Position numbers and translations under genes: made by a program
Notes under the pieces: model-generated
Told to the model about the DNA's origin: nothing
The model's database searches: none
The model's input: the letters and a program-made list of their open reading frames with translations, nothing else
Part shown: in pieces, positions 8,381-17,050 of the stretch
Numbering within the stretch: position 1 is the first letter of the stretch
Layout of the letters: every line of letters starts with the position of its first letter
Assembly: GCF_001277295.1 (NCBI RefSeq)
Contig: NZ_CP011456.1
Coordinates: 124,001 to 188,000, forward strand
Length of the DNA stretch: 64,000 nucleotides
Origin: Anabaena sp. WA102
GTDB lineage: Bacteria; Cyanobacteriota; Cyanobacteriia; Cyanobacteriales; Nostocaceae
Reading direction: 5' to 3'

Positions 8381-9698
8381 TAATTCTAACAACTTGGCTA
8401 CCATAAAACCTAGTAAGATACAACCAACTATAGTTAGTCATCGAGTCGTACTAGGAATAACCGCTTTTAGTGTCAGTTTTGGTTTAAGTCTTGTTCCTAA
8501 TTGGGATATTTCTAGAGCCTTTTTTACGGGAATAATTACGGTATTAGCTACTTATGCAGCCGCATTTCTCGTTGATAAACGGCGAAGAAATGATGAGTGG
8601 AAAATGATTGGTTCTCTCCAAAGACGGATTCGAGATATAGAAGGGTTAAAATCGCGTATTCTCAAAGAAATACACCAATTAGAAGAATATAGAAATTTAT
8701 TGTATGCAGAAACTCAGCAGTTAGAAAACCAAATTGGAGATTGTCGTAGTCAAAGAGATAGTTTACATCGAGATATCGGGACATTTGCGGCTCAAAAAAA
8801 GCAAATTGAAGCCGAAATTTATAATCTTAAAAATGAATTTGCACATTTAGAAAATAGTAATATAGAACTAAATAATAGTTGCAATAATTTGATTGCAGAA
8901 AAGCGACGATTAGAACTAAATTGTCACGCCTCCCGTGCTGAAATCAACCAAATTCAACCTCAAATTGATACAATCAAACAGCAGAAAAAAGAATTAGAAA
9001 ATGATGTAATTTTGTTAGAAAGACTTAAACCACAACTAGAAGAAAAGCTTTATGAACTACGAATAGAAATTCAAAATCAAGAACTGGAAATTACTAAACA
9101 AAATAATCTACTAGTAGAAACAGGTATAACTAGAAATAATCTGGAAAATACGCTCAAATCATTACAGAATAAGACATTAGAACAAAAAACGGAAGTTAAT
9201 CAACTACAAAATCAAATTTCTGTCTTACAAGATGAACGGGATTTATTACAAAATCAAGTTTGGGAATTACTTCAACAAGTGGAAACAATCAATCCCTCAA
9301 CATTGCCCGATAATGAAGAAAATAATTTAGATTTGTTTCCTTTTGATGAATTATTAGAACCATTAGATCCAATAAAGGGGAAACATGATCACACCGAAAA
9401 TTTACCAGCAAAATGGAATAATTTTTTCAACCATCTCCCCGGTTATGAAATTCAGGTTTTGAAAGCCATACTGGAACAAGACAACCCCAAAGCTACTATT
9501 AAAGAAATTGCTGAAGCTAATATTACTATGCCCAATCTTTTGATTGATGCTATTAATGAAATAGCTAGTAATACGATTGGTGAATTAATTATTGAAACCA
9601 ATACTGAAGTTCCTGAAATTGTTGAAGAACATTTATTAAATGTGAAAACAATGATTACTAAATATTCAGAAATCAGTTACAGCAGAATTCAGGAGTAA
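8364..9698 (+). CDS. membrane-anchored coiled-coil protein with TerB-C-like domain
   Basis: A 444-residue protein. Two hydrophobic segments (about residues 27-44 and 50-68: VVLGITAFSVSFGLSLV and AFFTGIITVLATYAAAFL) form a membrane hairpin. A long charged coiled coil fills about residues 80-310. The C-terminal part from about 350 reads WNNFFNHL...EIQVLKAILEQ...MPNLLIDAINEIASNTIGEL, which resembles the TerB-C domain of tellurite-resistance-associated proteins. It overlaps the DUF815 ATPase gene by 17 bp. A TerB-like protein is encoded 0.8 kb downstream on the other strand. A scaffold or membrane tether for the ATPase is an inference. Confidence 0.75.
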   Translation: MTLITNNSNNLATIKPSKIQPTIVSHRVVLGITAFSVSFGLSLVPNWDISRAFFTGIITVLATYAAAFLVDKRRRNDEWKMIGSLQRRIRDIEGLKSRILKEIHQLEEYRNLLYAETQQLENQIGDCRSQRDSLHRDIGTFAAQKKQIEAEIYNLKNEFAHLENSNIELNNSCNNLIAEKRRLELNCHASRAEINQIQPQIDTIKQQKKELENDVILLERLKPQLEEKLYELRIEIQNQELEITKQNNLLVETGITRNNLENTLKSLQNKTLEQKTEVNQLQNQISVLQDERDLLQNQVWELLQQVETINPSTLPDNEENNLDLFPFDELLEPLDPIKGKHDHTENLPAKWNNFFNHLPGYEIQVLKAILEQDNPKATIKEIAEANITMPNLLIDAINEIASNTIGELIIETNTEVPEIVEEHLLNVKTMITKYSEISYSRIQE

Positions 9699-9865
9699 AC
9701 CTGGCTTTGTGTATAGGTTTCAATTGAGATTTTGTACCTAAAAATGATTTAAGGCAGAGTCTTTGAGAATTCATTCCCATACAGAGTATGGGAACGAGAG
9801 AAATGAGAAATTGAGAACCGGACAAGGTAATCACAATATTAATTGATCGTGAAATTCAGATTTTT

Positions 9866-9884
9866 GGGCGCAGGCCCTGCGCCC
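9866..9884. repeat. GC-rich palindrome, copy 2
   Basis: A perfect 19-bp copy of the GGGCGCAGG-N-CCTGCGCCC unit, between the coiled-coil gene and the convergent Rieske gene. A TTCCCATAC/GTATGGGAA palindrome lies just before it (9774-9797). The 9699-9905 gap contains nothing else. Confidence 0.7.
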
Positions 9885-9905
9885 CTACTTTTGCTATGAT
9901 GCTGC

Positions 9906-10253
9906 TTAGACATCAATTAAAATGTTGCCTGCTTCCACTTTAATAGGATAGGTTGGTAAGGTTTTTTCCGAGGAAACCATTGACAGCAATTTACCAACTA
10001 CGGGTGGGAAGGGACACCAAGTTTTTACTTCTCCATTACCCAAGTCAAATGCACTGCGGTGGAAGGGACAAACTATCGCCCCATCTTCAATTTTTCCTTT
10101 CTTCAAAGACATTTTTAAGTGAGGGCAGGTATCATCTACAGCATAAAGCTGATTTTCGTGGTTTAAGAGTAAGATCTTGCGATCGCCCACTTTGACTACT
10201 TCCCGCGCACCAGCAGCCAGTGCGTTAGCAGCTAAAACTTGAGTCCAAGCCAT
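9906..10253 (-). CDS. small Rieske [2Fe-2S] protein
   Basis: A 115-residue soluble Rieske-type ferredoxin. Cluster ligands are Cys43 and His45 (CPHLKM) and Cys62 and His65 (CPFHRS), the C-x-H and C-x2-H pairs of the fold. I place the start at the ATG at 10253 (MAWTQVLAANALAAG) because AAGGAG lies a few bases upstream; a longer frame reaches 10298 but gives an atypical leader. Such single-domain proteins are electron carriers of unknown partner in cyanobacteria or ferredoxin subunits of dioxygenases; no oxygenase is encoded nearby. Confidence 0.88.
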   Translation of the reverse strand: MAWTQVLAANALAAGAREVVKVGDRKILLLNHENQLYAVDDTCPHLKMSLKKGKIEDGAIVCPFHRSAFDLGNGEVKTWCPFPPVVGKLLSMVSSEKTLPTYPIKVEAGNILIDV

Positions 10254-10419
10254 GAGATTCTCCTTATTTTCAATAGACCTGTTCTTAGTTTCTCGCAATT
10301 GTGTCTTATGCGATCGCTAATAAGTACCTGTGCAAAATTTATTGAACATTTTCAAAATCACTAAACCCATCAATTTTGTAGGGGGCCAACCCCTGTGGTT
10401 GCCCCAAATACGGGGGTAG

Positions 10420-10438
10420 GGGCGCAGGGCCTGCGCCC
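10420..10438. repeat. GC-rich palindrome, copy 3
   Basis: Another exact 19-bp palindrome of the GGGCGCAGG family, preceded by a separate small inverted repeat (GGGGCCAACCCC...GGTTGCCCC, about 10382-10405). It lies in the gap between the Rieske gene and the TerB-like gene. Confidence 0.65.
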
Positions 10439-10487
10439 AAAAGTCTGACTGCCCCCAGAAGAGTACCTAAAATTGAGAAATTTAGAT

Positions 10488-11543
10488 TTAGGCAAACTCA
10501 ATCGTGTTGACAAAATCTAAAATAGCTTTTCTCATTTTCTTCGCCTCTTCCTTCACAGAACGAGATATTTCACCATTTAAAAAGCTGCGTTGACTACTAA
10601 CTATATACAAACATTCATTATTGACAAAAGACAGCAATCCTCTATAGGCATCTAATCTTATGCCATTATTGCCATTAGTTTCCTGCTTGGATATAGTTGA
10701 ACCTTGAGGCATATTTACTAATACATAGTAATAAGTTTCTAAAGTATCTTGCCAATATTCTTTATATTTCACTTCCGCCGTAGGAACATGAGAAATAATG
10801 GCTTGAGGGACATATTTATCCACCAAAACTCTATGCAGATATACCTCATCTTCTTGGGATTCTAGATCATCAATTTCTTCTAGGGAGAGAGGATAATAAT
10901 CAATTCTCAGTAAAGTCCCAGTATCGTCCGAAAAACTCACCATTCCTTCCTCAGTTTGCAGTGTTCCTCCCTGTTCAGAATTTACAGGAATAGGAACTAT
11001 AAAGTTACCCAAAGGTGATTGATAAAATTGTTCACCAGCTTCATTGAAAATAACTGCTTCATATTCTTCCTCGACATATTCCTCCTCATCCCCAGCTTCT
11101 ATTGAGGCAATTATCTCTTTGATAATTTCTTCTGCTTCTTCATCATCCAGTTCTAAAGCTATTTGTAGTTGTTTCAGAAAAACCTTTTTATTTGCCGGGA
11201 TAATTAAATTTTCCGCATCTAAAAGCATAATCACTCCAGCCGCAAAACCATCTAAAACTGCCTCACCAGAAATCGCCGCATTAGCAGCATTAAACAAAGA
11301 ACCTAATCCCACCTCTCCGGCAATTTCTATGAGTCTATCCACCGTTTCTAGCATTTCTTCTTCTGAGTATTCATCAAATATCTCAAACTCCCAAAGAATA
11401 TCAGCTAAACTTTCGGCATCTATGTCTTCACTGCCAGAATCAACTATTGTTGTAATTACAGCGATTGCCGCTACCGCTTCTTGTGCATTTAATGATTCTT
11501 TGATCGTCTCTTTCGATTTGAAAATATAATCATACTTTGTCAT
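10488..11543 (-). CDS. acidic TerB-like protein
   Basis: A 351-residue, strongly acidic protein. The N-terminal half (about residues 8-155) is helical and has a TerB-like pattern: NAQEAVAAIAVITTIVDSG, then DILWEF...MLETVDRLIEIAGEVGLGSLFNAA, then AAGVIMLLDAENLII. The C-terminal half (about 195-350) is a mixed alpha/beta domain I do not recognise. The start at 11543 (MTKYDYIFKSKETI) is preferred because GAGGAG sits 9 bases upstream; the longer TTG frame to 11582 includes that ribosome site. TerB domains bind metal or act as membrane-associated adaptors in stress systems. It is downstream of a small membrane protein gene in the same orientation (35-bp gap from that stop to this start). Confidence 0.68.
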   Translation of the reverse strand: MTKYDYIFKSKETIKESLNAQEAVAAIAVITTIVDSGSEDIDAESLADILWEFEIFDEYSEEEMLETVDRLIEIAGEVGLGSLFNAANAAISGEAVLDGFAAGVIMLLDAENLIIPANKKVFLKQLQIALELDDEEAEEIIKEIIASIEAGDEEEYVEEEYEAVIFNEAGEQFYQSPLGNFIVPIPVNSEQGGTLQTEEGMVSFSDDTGTLLRIDYYPLSLEEIDDLESQEDEVYLHRVLVDKYVPQAIISHVPTAEVKYKEYWQDTLETYYYVLVNMPQGSTISKQETNGNNGIRLDAYRGLLSFVNNECLYIVSSQRSFLNGEISRSVKEEAKKMRKAILDFVNTIEFA

Positions 11544-11578
11544 AACTTCTATCTCCTCAATTAATTTGTTGTTTGTAC

Positions 11579-11983
11579 TCAATTACTAGGTTGAGAAATC
11601 CGGGTTTCAATATCTTCCAATGTCCGCAATAATAGGCGATTTGCCTGTAATTGCCAACCCCATTTCTGAATCCTAAAGGCTGCTACAGTCCCCCCAATAG
11701 CTGCTAATAAGCCAATGGGTTGATTCAGGGAAATACCCAATAACAAACCCAAACCAGCAATTCCCCAAAATGGCAAAGCTACGGTTTGTCTTTGCTCTTC
11801 CACAATTTCTGCAATTTTACCAGATGGTATTGTAGCTAATAATGTCGCTTTTAGTTGCCTCTGTTCTGCTAATGGTACTGATAGACTAATCTTGCGGCGG
11901 AGTTTTTCCATTTTGCGGGCATCAGTGCTATACTCCGTAAGTTCATCTTCTGCCATTTTTAGCAGTCGTTCTAATTGTGACAT
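11579..11983 (-). CDS. small membrane protein of unknown function
   Basis: A 134-residue protein with a charged helical N-terminus (MSQLERLLKMAEDELTEYS), a hydrophobic region at about residues 70-103 (ALPFWGIAGLGLLLGI...PIGLLAAIGGTVAAF) that can form two membrane helices, and a charged tail. I do not recognise a family. It is the first gene of a two-gene unit with the TerB-like gene, whose ribosome site lies just after this stop. It may anchor or partner that protein; this is inference from position only. Confidence 0.6.
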   Translation of the reverse strand: MSQLERLLKMAEDELTEYSTDARKMEKLRRKISLSVPLAEQRQLKATLLATIPSGKIAEIVEEQRQTVALPFWGIAGLGLLLGISLNQPIGLLAAIGGTVAAFRIQKWGWQLQANRLLLRTLEDIETRISQPSN

Positions 11984-12039
11984 AGTAGATTAAGTTTTTT
12001 GACTGTATTAGAGCTATTATTCTATATTTGTGGACAACA

Positions 12040-12072
12040 AGATCCCCGACTTCTTAGAGAAGTCGGGGATCT
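12040..12072. repeat. 33-bp perfect hairpin, copy 2 (loop TAG)
   Basis: The same 15-bp arms as at 2109 with loop TAG. It sits 26 bp upstream of the glycosyltransferase start codon, in what should be its leader, so it may shape that mRNA's 5-prime end. Confidence 0.85.
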
Positions 12073-12098
12073 AACTCGAAAAACCCCTGAAGAACATC

Positions 12099-13592
12099 AT
12101 GAAAAAAACTTGGTTTCGATTAGGCATAATAAGCATATTTCTACTTTCCTTGAGCTTACGTTTTTGGGGACTAAGCCGATTTAATACTTTAGTATTTGAT
12201 GAAGTTTATTTTGCTAAATTTGGTAACAACTATCTGACCCATACACCATTTTTTAATGCTCATCCACCATTAAGTCAATATCTGATTGGGTTAGGGATTT
12301 GGATGAGTCAATACATTCCTATTGGTCGAGATACTGTCAATAGTCTCACAGATTCTTTATTATCTCCTTGGAATTATCGGTGGGTAAATGCGCTCACTGG
12401 TTCATTAATTCCCGTAATCGTGACTTTATTAACTTATCAATTTAGTTATCGTCATCGGTTTGCTTTGTTAGCAGGATTTTTTACAGCCTGTGATGGATTA
12501 TTTTTAGTAGAATCTCGTTATGCTTTAAGTAATGTTTATATAGTTATCTTTGGTTTACTCGGACAATGGTTATTATTGTTGGCATTAGATCAGCAAAAAC
12601 AAAACCGTTGGTTGTGGTTAATTCTCTCTGGTATTAGTTTTGGTGCTTCTATTGGTACAAAATGGAATGGTTTATGGTTTTTAGCGGGTGCTTATGGTGT
12701 ATGGATAGCAGCCTGGATAATTCGCTGGTTGCAATATGAAGATCATCCATCTCGTAGTCCATTATTTTCTTGTTTACGGTTTTTTAATTCTGCCAATGAT
12801 TCCCCAACGGATACTATAAAATCACCCTTGCAAAATCTGACAAAAATAAATATTTGGCAAATGGGTTCTTATTTAGGAATTATTCCCGCAGTTATTTATA
12901 GTCTGATTTGGATTCCTCACCTCCAACTAGATAAAAGATATGGATTTATTGAAGTTCATAAACAAATTTTACACTTTCATCTGCAATTAGGTGGTAATAG
13001 TCCTAGCGTTCATCCTTATTGTGCTGCATGGTATAAATGGCCATTGTTAACTCGACCAATGGCTTATTATTATCAAACTGCTCAAAGTACCAAGGATTCC
13101 TTACCTGTATTTGGACCGCCCTTACCTGATGGTGCTGGTAAAGTAATTTATGATGTTCATGCTATGGGGAATCCTTTTCTATGGTGGTTTGGTTTAGCTG
13201 CAATGATCTTTCTAATTGGTATGGTAATCATCACAATTACGATGCCGATAATTGAAAAAAAGCGGTTATTTATCCCGAAAAATCTCGGCGTTGATACTTG
13301 GATTGGCTTATTTTTAGTCATAAATTATGGGGCTAATCTCCTCCCTTGGGTGGAGGTAACAAGGTGTGTTTTTATCTATCATTATATGTCTGCGGTTGTA
13401 TTTACATTTATAGCGATCGCTTGGGTTGTTGATCAATGTCTGCTGAGTTATTATCGGCAAATTCGGGCAGTAGGTGTGACTATAACTTTTATCATTGTCG
13501 CTGCTTTCATTTTTTGGATGCCTATTTATCTAGGTTTACCTATCTCTCCTGATGGTTATAGAATGCGGATGTGGTTTAGTTCTTGGATTTGA
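12099..13592 (+). CDS. PMT-like glycosyltransferase (GT39/GT-C fold), membrane
   Basis: A 497-residue polytopic membrane protein of the protein O-mannosyltransferase type, which uses polyprenyl-phosphate sugar donors. The first extracytoplasmic loop has the hallmark Asp-Glu (LVFDEVYFAKFG, residues about 31-42), followed by FNAHPPLSQYLIGLG. The segment GFFTACDGLFLVESRYALSNVY matches the conserved PMT core. About ten hydrophobic helices follow, and the C-terminus ends in a helix-rich region with HYMSAVVFTF. The acceptor is unknown. The gene is alone and divergent from the TerB-like unit. Confidence 0.85.
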   Translation: MKKTWFRLGIISIFLLSLSLRFWGLSRFNTLVFDEVYFAKFGNNYLTHTPFFNAHPPLSQYLIGLGIWMSQYIPIGRDTVNSLTDSLLSPWNYRWVNALTGSLIPVIVTLLTYQFSYRHRFALLAGFFTACDGLFLVESRYALSNVYIVIFGLLGQWLLLLALDQQKQNRWLWLILSGISFGASIGTKWNGLWFLAGAYGVWIAAWIIRWLQYEDHPSRSPLFSCLRFFNSANDSPTDTIKSPLQNLTKINIWQMGSYLGIIPAVIYSLIWIPHLQLDKRYGFIEVHKQILHFHLQLGGNSPSVHPYCAAWYKWPLLTRPMAYYYQTAQSTKDSLPVFGPPLPDGAGKVIYDVHAMGNPFLWWFGLAAMIFLIGMVIITITMPIIEKKRLFIPKNLGVDTWIGLFLVINYGANLLPWVEVTRCVFIYHYMSAVVFTFIAIAWVVDQCLLSYYRQIRAVGVTITFIIVAAFIFWMPIYLGLPISPDGYRMRMWFSSWI

Positions 13593-13832
13593 TAGAAATT
13601 TCTTAATATATATACACAAATCCTGTAGCTTCAATCATGTAAATTTTTACATTTCTTATCTATATATTTGGTGACAGCTAGTTCTTCTGTGTAAGAATAT
13701 TAGGTAAGGGCAACTATAACTGTGGGCTTTGCCACTATCAGAGGTACTGAATCGAAAAGAATTTTTATAGGTGTGAGGAGTTTAGATTAAACCTACAGGT
13801 TTTATGCTCCAAAATTATAGGGAAAGGGTTTT

Positions 13833-16142
13833 ATGGATATCAATGTCAAGCAGCAGCATATTAATATCACCAGCTTAAAAGAAGCACCAATACATTTGGT
13901 TAGTGAAATTCAGCCTCATGGGGTTTTGTTAGTCTTACAAGAGCCAGATTTACAAATATTACAAGTTAGTCAAAATACTTTCAGCACTTTTGGCATATCG
14001 CCAGAAGATATGCTGCAACAGGAATTAGAAGATTTACTAGATCCTTACCAAATCCAGAAAATTAAATTTTGGTTGTCAGAAGAAAATCTGGATTTTATTA
14101 ATCCTACAAAAATTTGGATTAGGAAACAGGGGGATGAATATACAATATTTGATGCCACTTTCTATCGTAACTCTGAAGGATTTTTAATCTTAGAATTAGA
14201 ACCTACAGCATCTCAAGAAAATATTCCTTTCTTGAGTTTTTATCATTTAGCTAAATCCTCAATTAATCGCTTAGAAAAAAGTAAAAGTCTCCGTGATTTC
14301 AGTCAAATAATTGTGCAAGAAATCCGCAAAATAACCGGATTTGACAGAGTGATGTTATATAAATTCTGTGATGATGGACATGGTTCTGTGATTGCTGAAG
14401 AAAAAATAGCTACTTTAGAGTCTTATTTAGGATTACATTATCCAGAATCAGATATTCCTCAGCCAGCACGACAATTATTTCTAGAAAATTCTATTAGAGT
14501 TATTCCCGATACAAATATTCAATCATCAGCCGAACTTTTCCCTAGAATTAACCCAGTTAGCGGACAACCCATTGATTTAACTAATTCAATTCTCAGAAGT
14601 GCTGCACCATGTCATCTAGAATATTTACATAATATGGGCGTGGCTGCATCTTTGACAATTTCCTTAATTAAGGATCACAAACTTTGGGGTTTAATTGCTT
14701 GTCATCATCAATCACCCAAATATGTTTCCTATGAATTACGAAAAGCTTGTGAATTTTTAGGAAGAATCATATTTTCAGAAATTTCTGGCAAAGAAGAAAC
14801 TGAAGATTACGACTATCAGCTAAATTTAAGCCATATTCAATCACTATTGGTTGAATATATGTCTCAAGAACCGAACTTTATTGATGGTTTAGTCAAAAAT
14901 CAAATAAATCTGCTCAATTTAACTAATGCTGAAGGTGCAGCCATCTATTTTGGTGGAAAATATACTCTGATTGGTAATACTCCTCAAGAAGAAGAATTGA
15001 ATTTTTTAGGAGAATGGCTGAGAAACAATGGAGAAGACGAGGTATTTTTCACTGATTCTTTACCGCAAATCTATCCAGACGCGATTAGCTTTAAAAATGT
15101 TGCGAGTGGTTTATTAGCTATCCCCATTTCTGGGAAAAATTATGTATTATGGTTTCGACCAGAAATGATTCAAACTGTGAATTGGGGTGGAAATCCCCAT
15201 CAGGCTTTTTCAGTTGATGAATCCGCAGGAAATGTCCATTTGTCTCCCCGCAAATCATTTGATTTATGGAAAGAAATAGTTCAATTAACATCCTTACCCT
15301 GGCAAAATGTAGAAATTCAAACTGCATTAGAATTGCGAAAATCAATCATTAATATTGTCCTCCGTCAAGCTGAAGAATTAGCTCAATTAACTGAAGATTT
15401 AAAACGTTCTAATGCAGAATTGAGAAAATTTGCCTATGTCGCTTCCCATGATTTGCAAGAACCATTAAATCAAGTAGCCAATTATGTGCAACTTTTGGAA
15501 ATGCGCTATGAAGCAGAACTAGACGCAGATGCAAAAGAATTTATTGGTTATGTTGTCGAAGGTGTAATTTTAATGCAGACGTTAATTGATGACGTACTCG
15601 TATACTCCAACGTAGATACATTAGGAATTACTTTTCAAGTTACGGCAGTCGAAACAGCTTTAAATCGAACCTTGAAGAATTTACGTCAACGCATTGTGGA
15701 AACCGGCGCAATTATTACCCATGATCCCTTACCCGCAGTTATGGCTGATGAAACACAGTTAATCCAGCTATTTTTGAACCTCATTGGTAACGCGATCAAA
15801 TTCCACGGTAGTCAATCACCAAGGATTCATATTAGTGCGAAAAGATTGGAAGATGAATGGTTATTTTCAGTTCAAGATAACGGGATTGGCTTAGATCCGC
15901 AATTTAGCGATCGCATTTTTACTATCTTTCAACGTCTACACACCAGAGATAAATATCCGGGTACAGGAATAGGTTTGGCTATTTGTAAGAAAATAATTGA
16001 ATGTCATCGTGGACGAATCTGGGTAGAGTCACAACTCGGTCGGGGTGCGACCTTTTACTTTACAATTCCCGTCAGAGGTTGTGATCATGAGCGTCAAAAT
16101 GGCAGAAACACACAAAATTATCTTTTTAGTGGAGGACAATAA
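13833..16142 (+). CDS. cphA: cyanobacterial phytochrome histidine kinase (CphA/Cph1 type)
   Basis: A red/far-red photoreceptor kinase of 769 residues. Domains in order: PAS (about 17-125), GAF (about 140-315), PHY (about 325-505), HisKA (about 525-590) and HATPase (about 620-755). The bilin-linking cysteine is Cys260 in APCHLEYLHNMG, equivalent to Cys259 of Cph1, and there is no N-terminal cysteine, so phycocyanobilin rather than biliverdin is expected. PESDIPQPARQLF is the conserved GAF motif, and LSPRKSF marks the PHY tongue. The phosphoacceptor is His539 in ASHDLQEPL. The G boxes DNGIGL and GTGIGLAI are present. The next gene, its response regulator, overlaps the end. Confidence 0.93.
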   Translation: MDINVKQQHINITSLKEAPIHLVSEIQPHGVLLVLQEPDLQILQVSQNTFSTFGISPEDMLQQELEDLLDPYQIQKIKFWLSEENLDFINPTKIWIRKQGDEYTIFDATFYRNSEGFLILELEPTASQENIPFLSFYHLAKSSINRLEKSKSLRDFSQIIVQEIRKITGFDRVMLYKFCDDGHGSVIAEEKIATLESYLGLHYPESDIPQPARQLFLENSIRVIPDTNIQSSAELFPRINPVSGQPIDLTNSILRSAAPCHLEYLHNMGVAASLTISLIKDHKLWGLIACHHQSPKYVSYELRKACEFLGRIIFSEISGKEETEDYDYQLNLSHIQSLLVEYMSQEPNFIDGLVKNQINLLNLTNAEGAAIYFGGKYTLIGNTPQEEELNFLGEWLRNNGEDEVFFTDSLPQIYPDAISFKNVASGLLAIPISGKNYVLWFRPEMIQTVNWGGNPHQAFSVDESAGNVHLSPRKSFDLWKEIVQLTSLPWQNVEIQTALELRKSIINIVLRQAEELAQLTEDLKRSNAELRKFAYVASHDLQEPLNQVANYVQLLEMRYEAELDADAKEFIGYVVEGVILMQTLIDDVLVYSNVDTLGITFQVTAVETALNRTLKNLRQRIVETGAIITHDPLPAVMADETQLIQLFLNLIGNAIKFHGSQSPRIHISAKRLEDEWLFSVQDNGIGLDPQFSDRIFTIFQRLHTRDKYPGTGIGLAICKKIIECHRGRIWVESQLGRGATFYFTIPVRGCDHERQNGRNTQNYLFSGGQ

Positions 16143-16533
16143 GGCTGATATTCGTCTCATTCAAGAAGCATTAAAAACCAGTTTATTACCTCATCAAGTA
16201 ATCACAGTTAGGGACGGTGTAGAAGCTATGAATTACCTCCATCAAGAAGGAGAATATGCTAACGCACCACGTCCTGACTTGATTTTATTAGACTTAAATT
16301 TACCCAGAAAAGATGGTAGAGAGGTATTAGCAGAAATTAAATCCGATCCTCAACTCAAACGCATTCCCGTCGTCATTTTAACAACCTCAAAAAATCAAGA
16401 TGACATTTTCCATAGTTACGACTTACACGCTAATTGTTATATTACCAAATCTCGTAACCTGAGTCAATTATTCCAAATCATCCAGAGTATTGAGAAATTT
16501 TGGTTTTCTACCGTTACCTTACCATTAGAATAA
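16087..16533 (+). CDS. rcpA: Rcp1-type response regulator of the phytochrome
   Basis: A single receiver domain of 148 residues from the ATG at 16087 (MSVKMAETHK); the ATG at 16099 is also possible. Receiver residues seen: the acidic pair in FLVEDNKAD, the phosphoacceptor Asp in LILLDLNLP, Thr in VVILTTSKN and Lys in CYITKS. No output domain is present, as in Rcp1. It overlaps the kinase gene by 56 bp, so the pair is translationally coupled; it is expected to take the phosphoryl group from the phytochrome kinase. Confidence 0.92.
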   Translation: MSVKMAETHKIIFLVEDNKADIRLIQEALKTSLLPHQVITVRDGVEAMNYLHQEGEYANAPRPDLILLDLNLPRKDGREVLAEIKSDPQLKRIPVVILTTSKNQDDIFHSYDLHANCYITKSRNLSQLFQIIQSIEKFWFSTVTLPLE

Positions 16534-16554
16534 AACTACCGAATCAGGAGGTAG

Positions 16555-16573
16555 GGGCGCAGGGCTTGCACCC
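16555..16573. repeat. GC-rich palindrome, decayed copy 4
   Basis: A copy of the GGGCGCAGG family with two changes in the right arm (GGGCTTGCACCC), again followed by CAGGAG-type text. It follows the response-regulator gene; the 16534-16745 gap has no gene. Confidence 0.5.
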
Positions 16574-16745
16574 ACTCAGGAGTCAGGAAGAAGAAAGAAT
16601 CAGGAATAATAGTTTTTTACTTTCTGGCTCTTACTGTAAATTTTATATCTCCTACAAGTGGATACTACTACATTCAATATATCCTTGAAAACTAATCTAA
16701 TCAAAGTCTATTTAACCAAGAACTCGCAAAAGGTAAAACCAGGAA

Positions 16746-16982
16746 ATGATTACCGCAACTTCCACACTAAAAATCCTCTTAATTGAAGATAACTTAGCAG
16801 AAGCCAGGTTATTGCAAGAGTTTATTAAACTCACAAAATCTCAAAATTTTGGTTTAGTTCACGTCCAAAGACTTCAAGACGGAATCAAACAATTAAATAG
16901 CCAAAAATACGACGTAATTTTATTAGATTTGACCCTTCCTGACAATCAAGGATTATCTTCCATCCCTCAGTTTTTACAGTGA
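16746..16982 (+). pseudogene. truncated response-regulator receiver
   Basis: A 78-codon frame beginning MITATSTLKILLIEDN, with the acidic pair (IEDN), the phosphoacceptor Asp (VILLDLTLPDNQGL), and then a stop after PQFLQ. A receiver needs about 40 more residues (beta-4 to alpha-5, with the Thr and Lys), so the fold is incomplete. The stop is 19 bases before a 33-bp hairpin repeat (17001), which suggests the 3-prime part was lost at the site where the repeat now sits. Position suggests it was once the third gene of the phytochrome cluster. Confidence 0.75.
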
Positions 16983-17000
16983 CTTTGCCGATAACAAAAT

Positions 17001-17033
17001 AGATCCCCGACTTCTTAGAGAAGTCGGGGATCT
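17001..17033. repeat. 33-bp perfect hairpin, copy 3 (loop TAG)
   Basis: Same arms as at 2109 with loop TAG, followed by a partial extra arm AGGGGATCT. It lies between the truncated receiver and the convergent radical SAM gene. Confidence 0.85.
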
Positions 17034-17050
17034 AGGGGATCTGGTTATTA

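Noticed and set aside
11044..11529. 161-codon plus-strand frame, very Ser-rich
   Set aside because: It is the antisense of the acidic TerB-like gene; Ser runs are what Glu/Asp codons give on the other strand.
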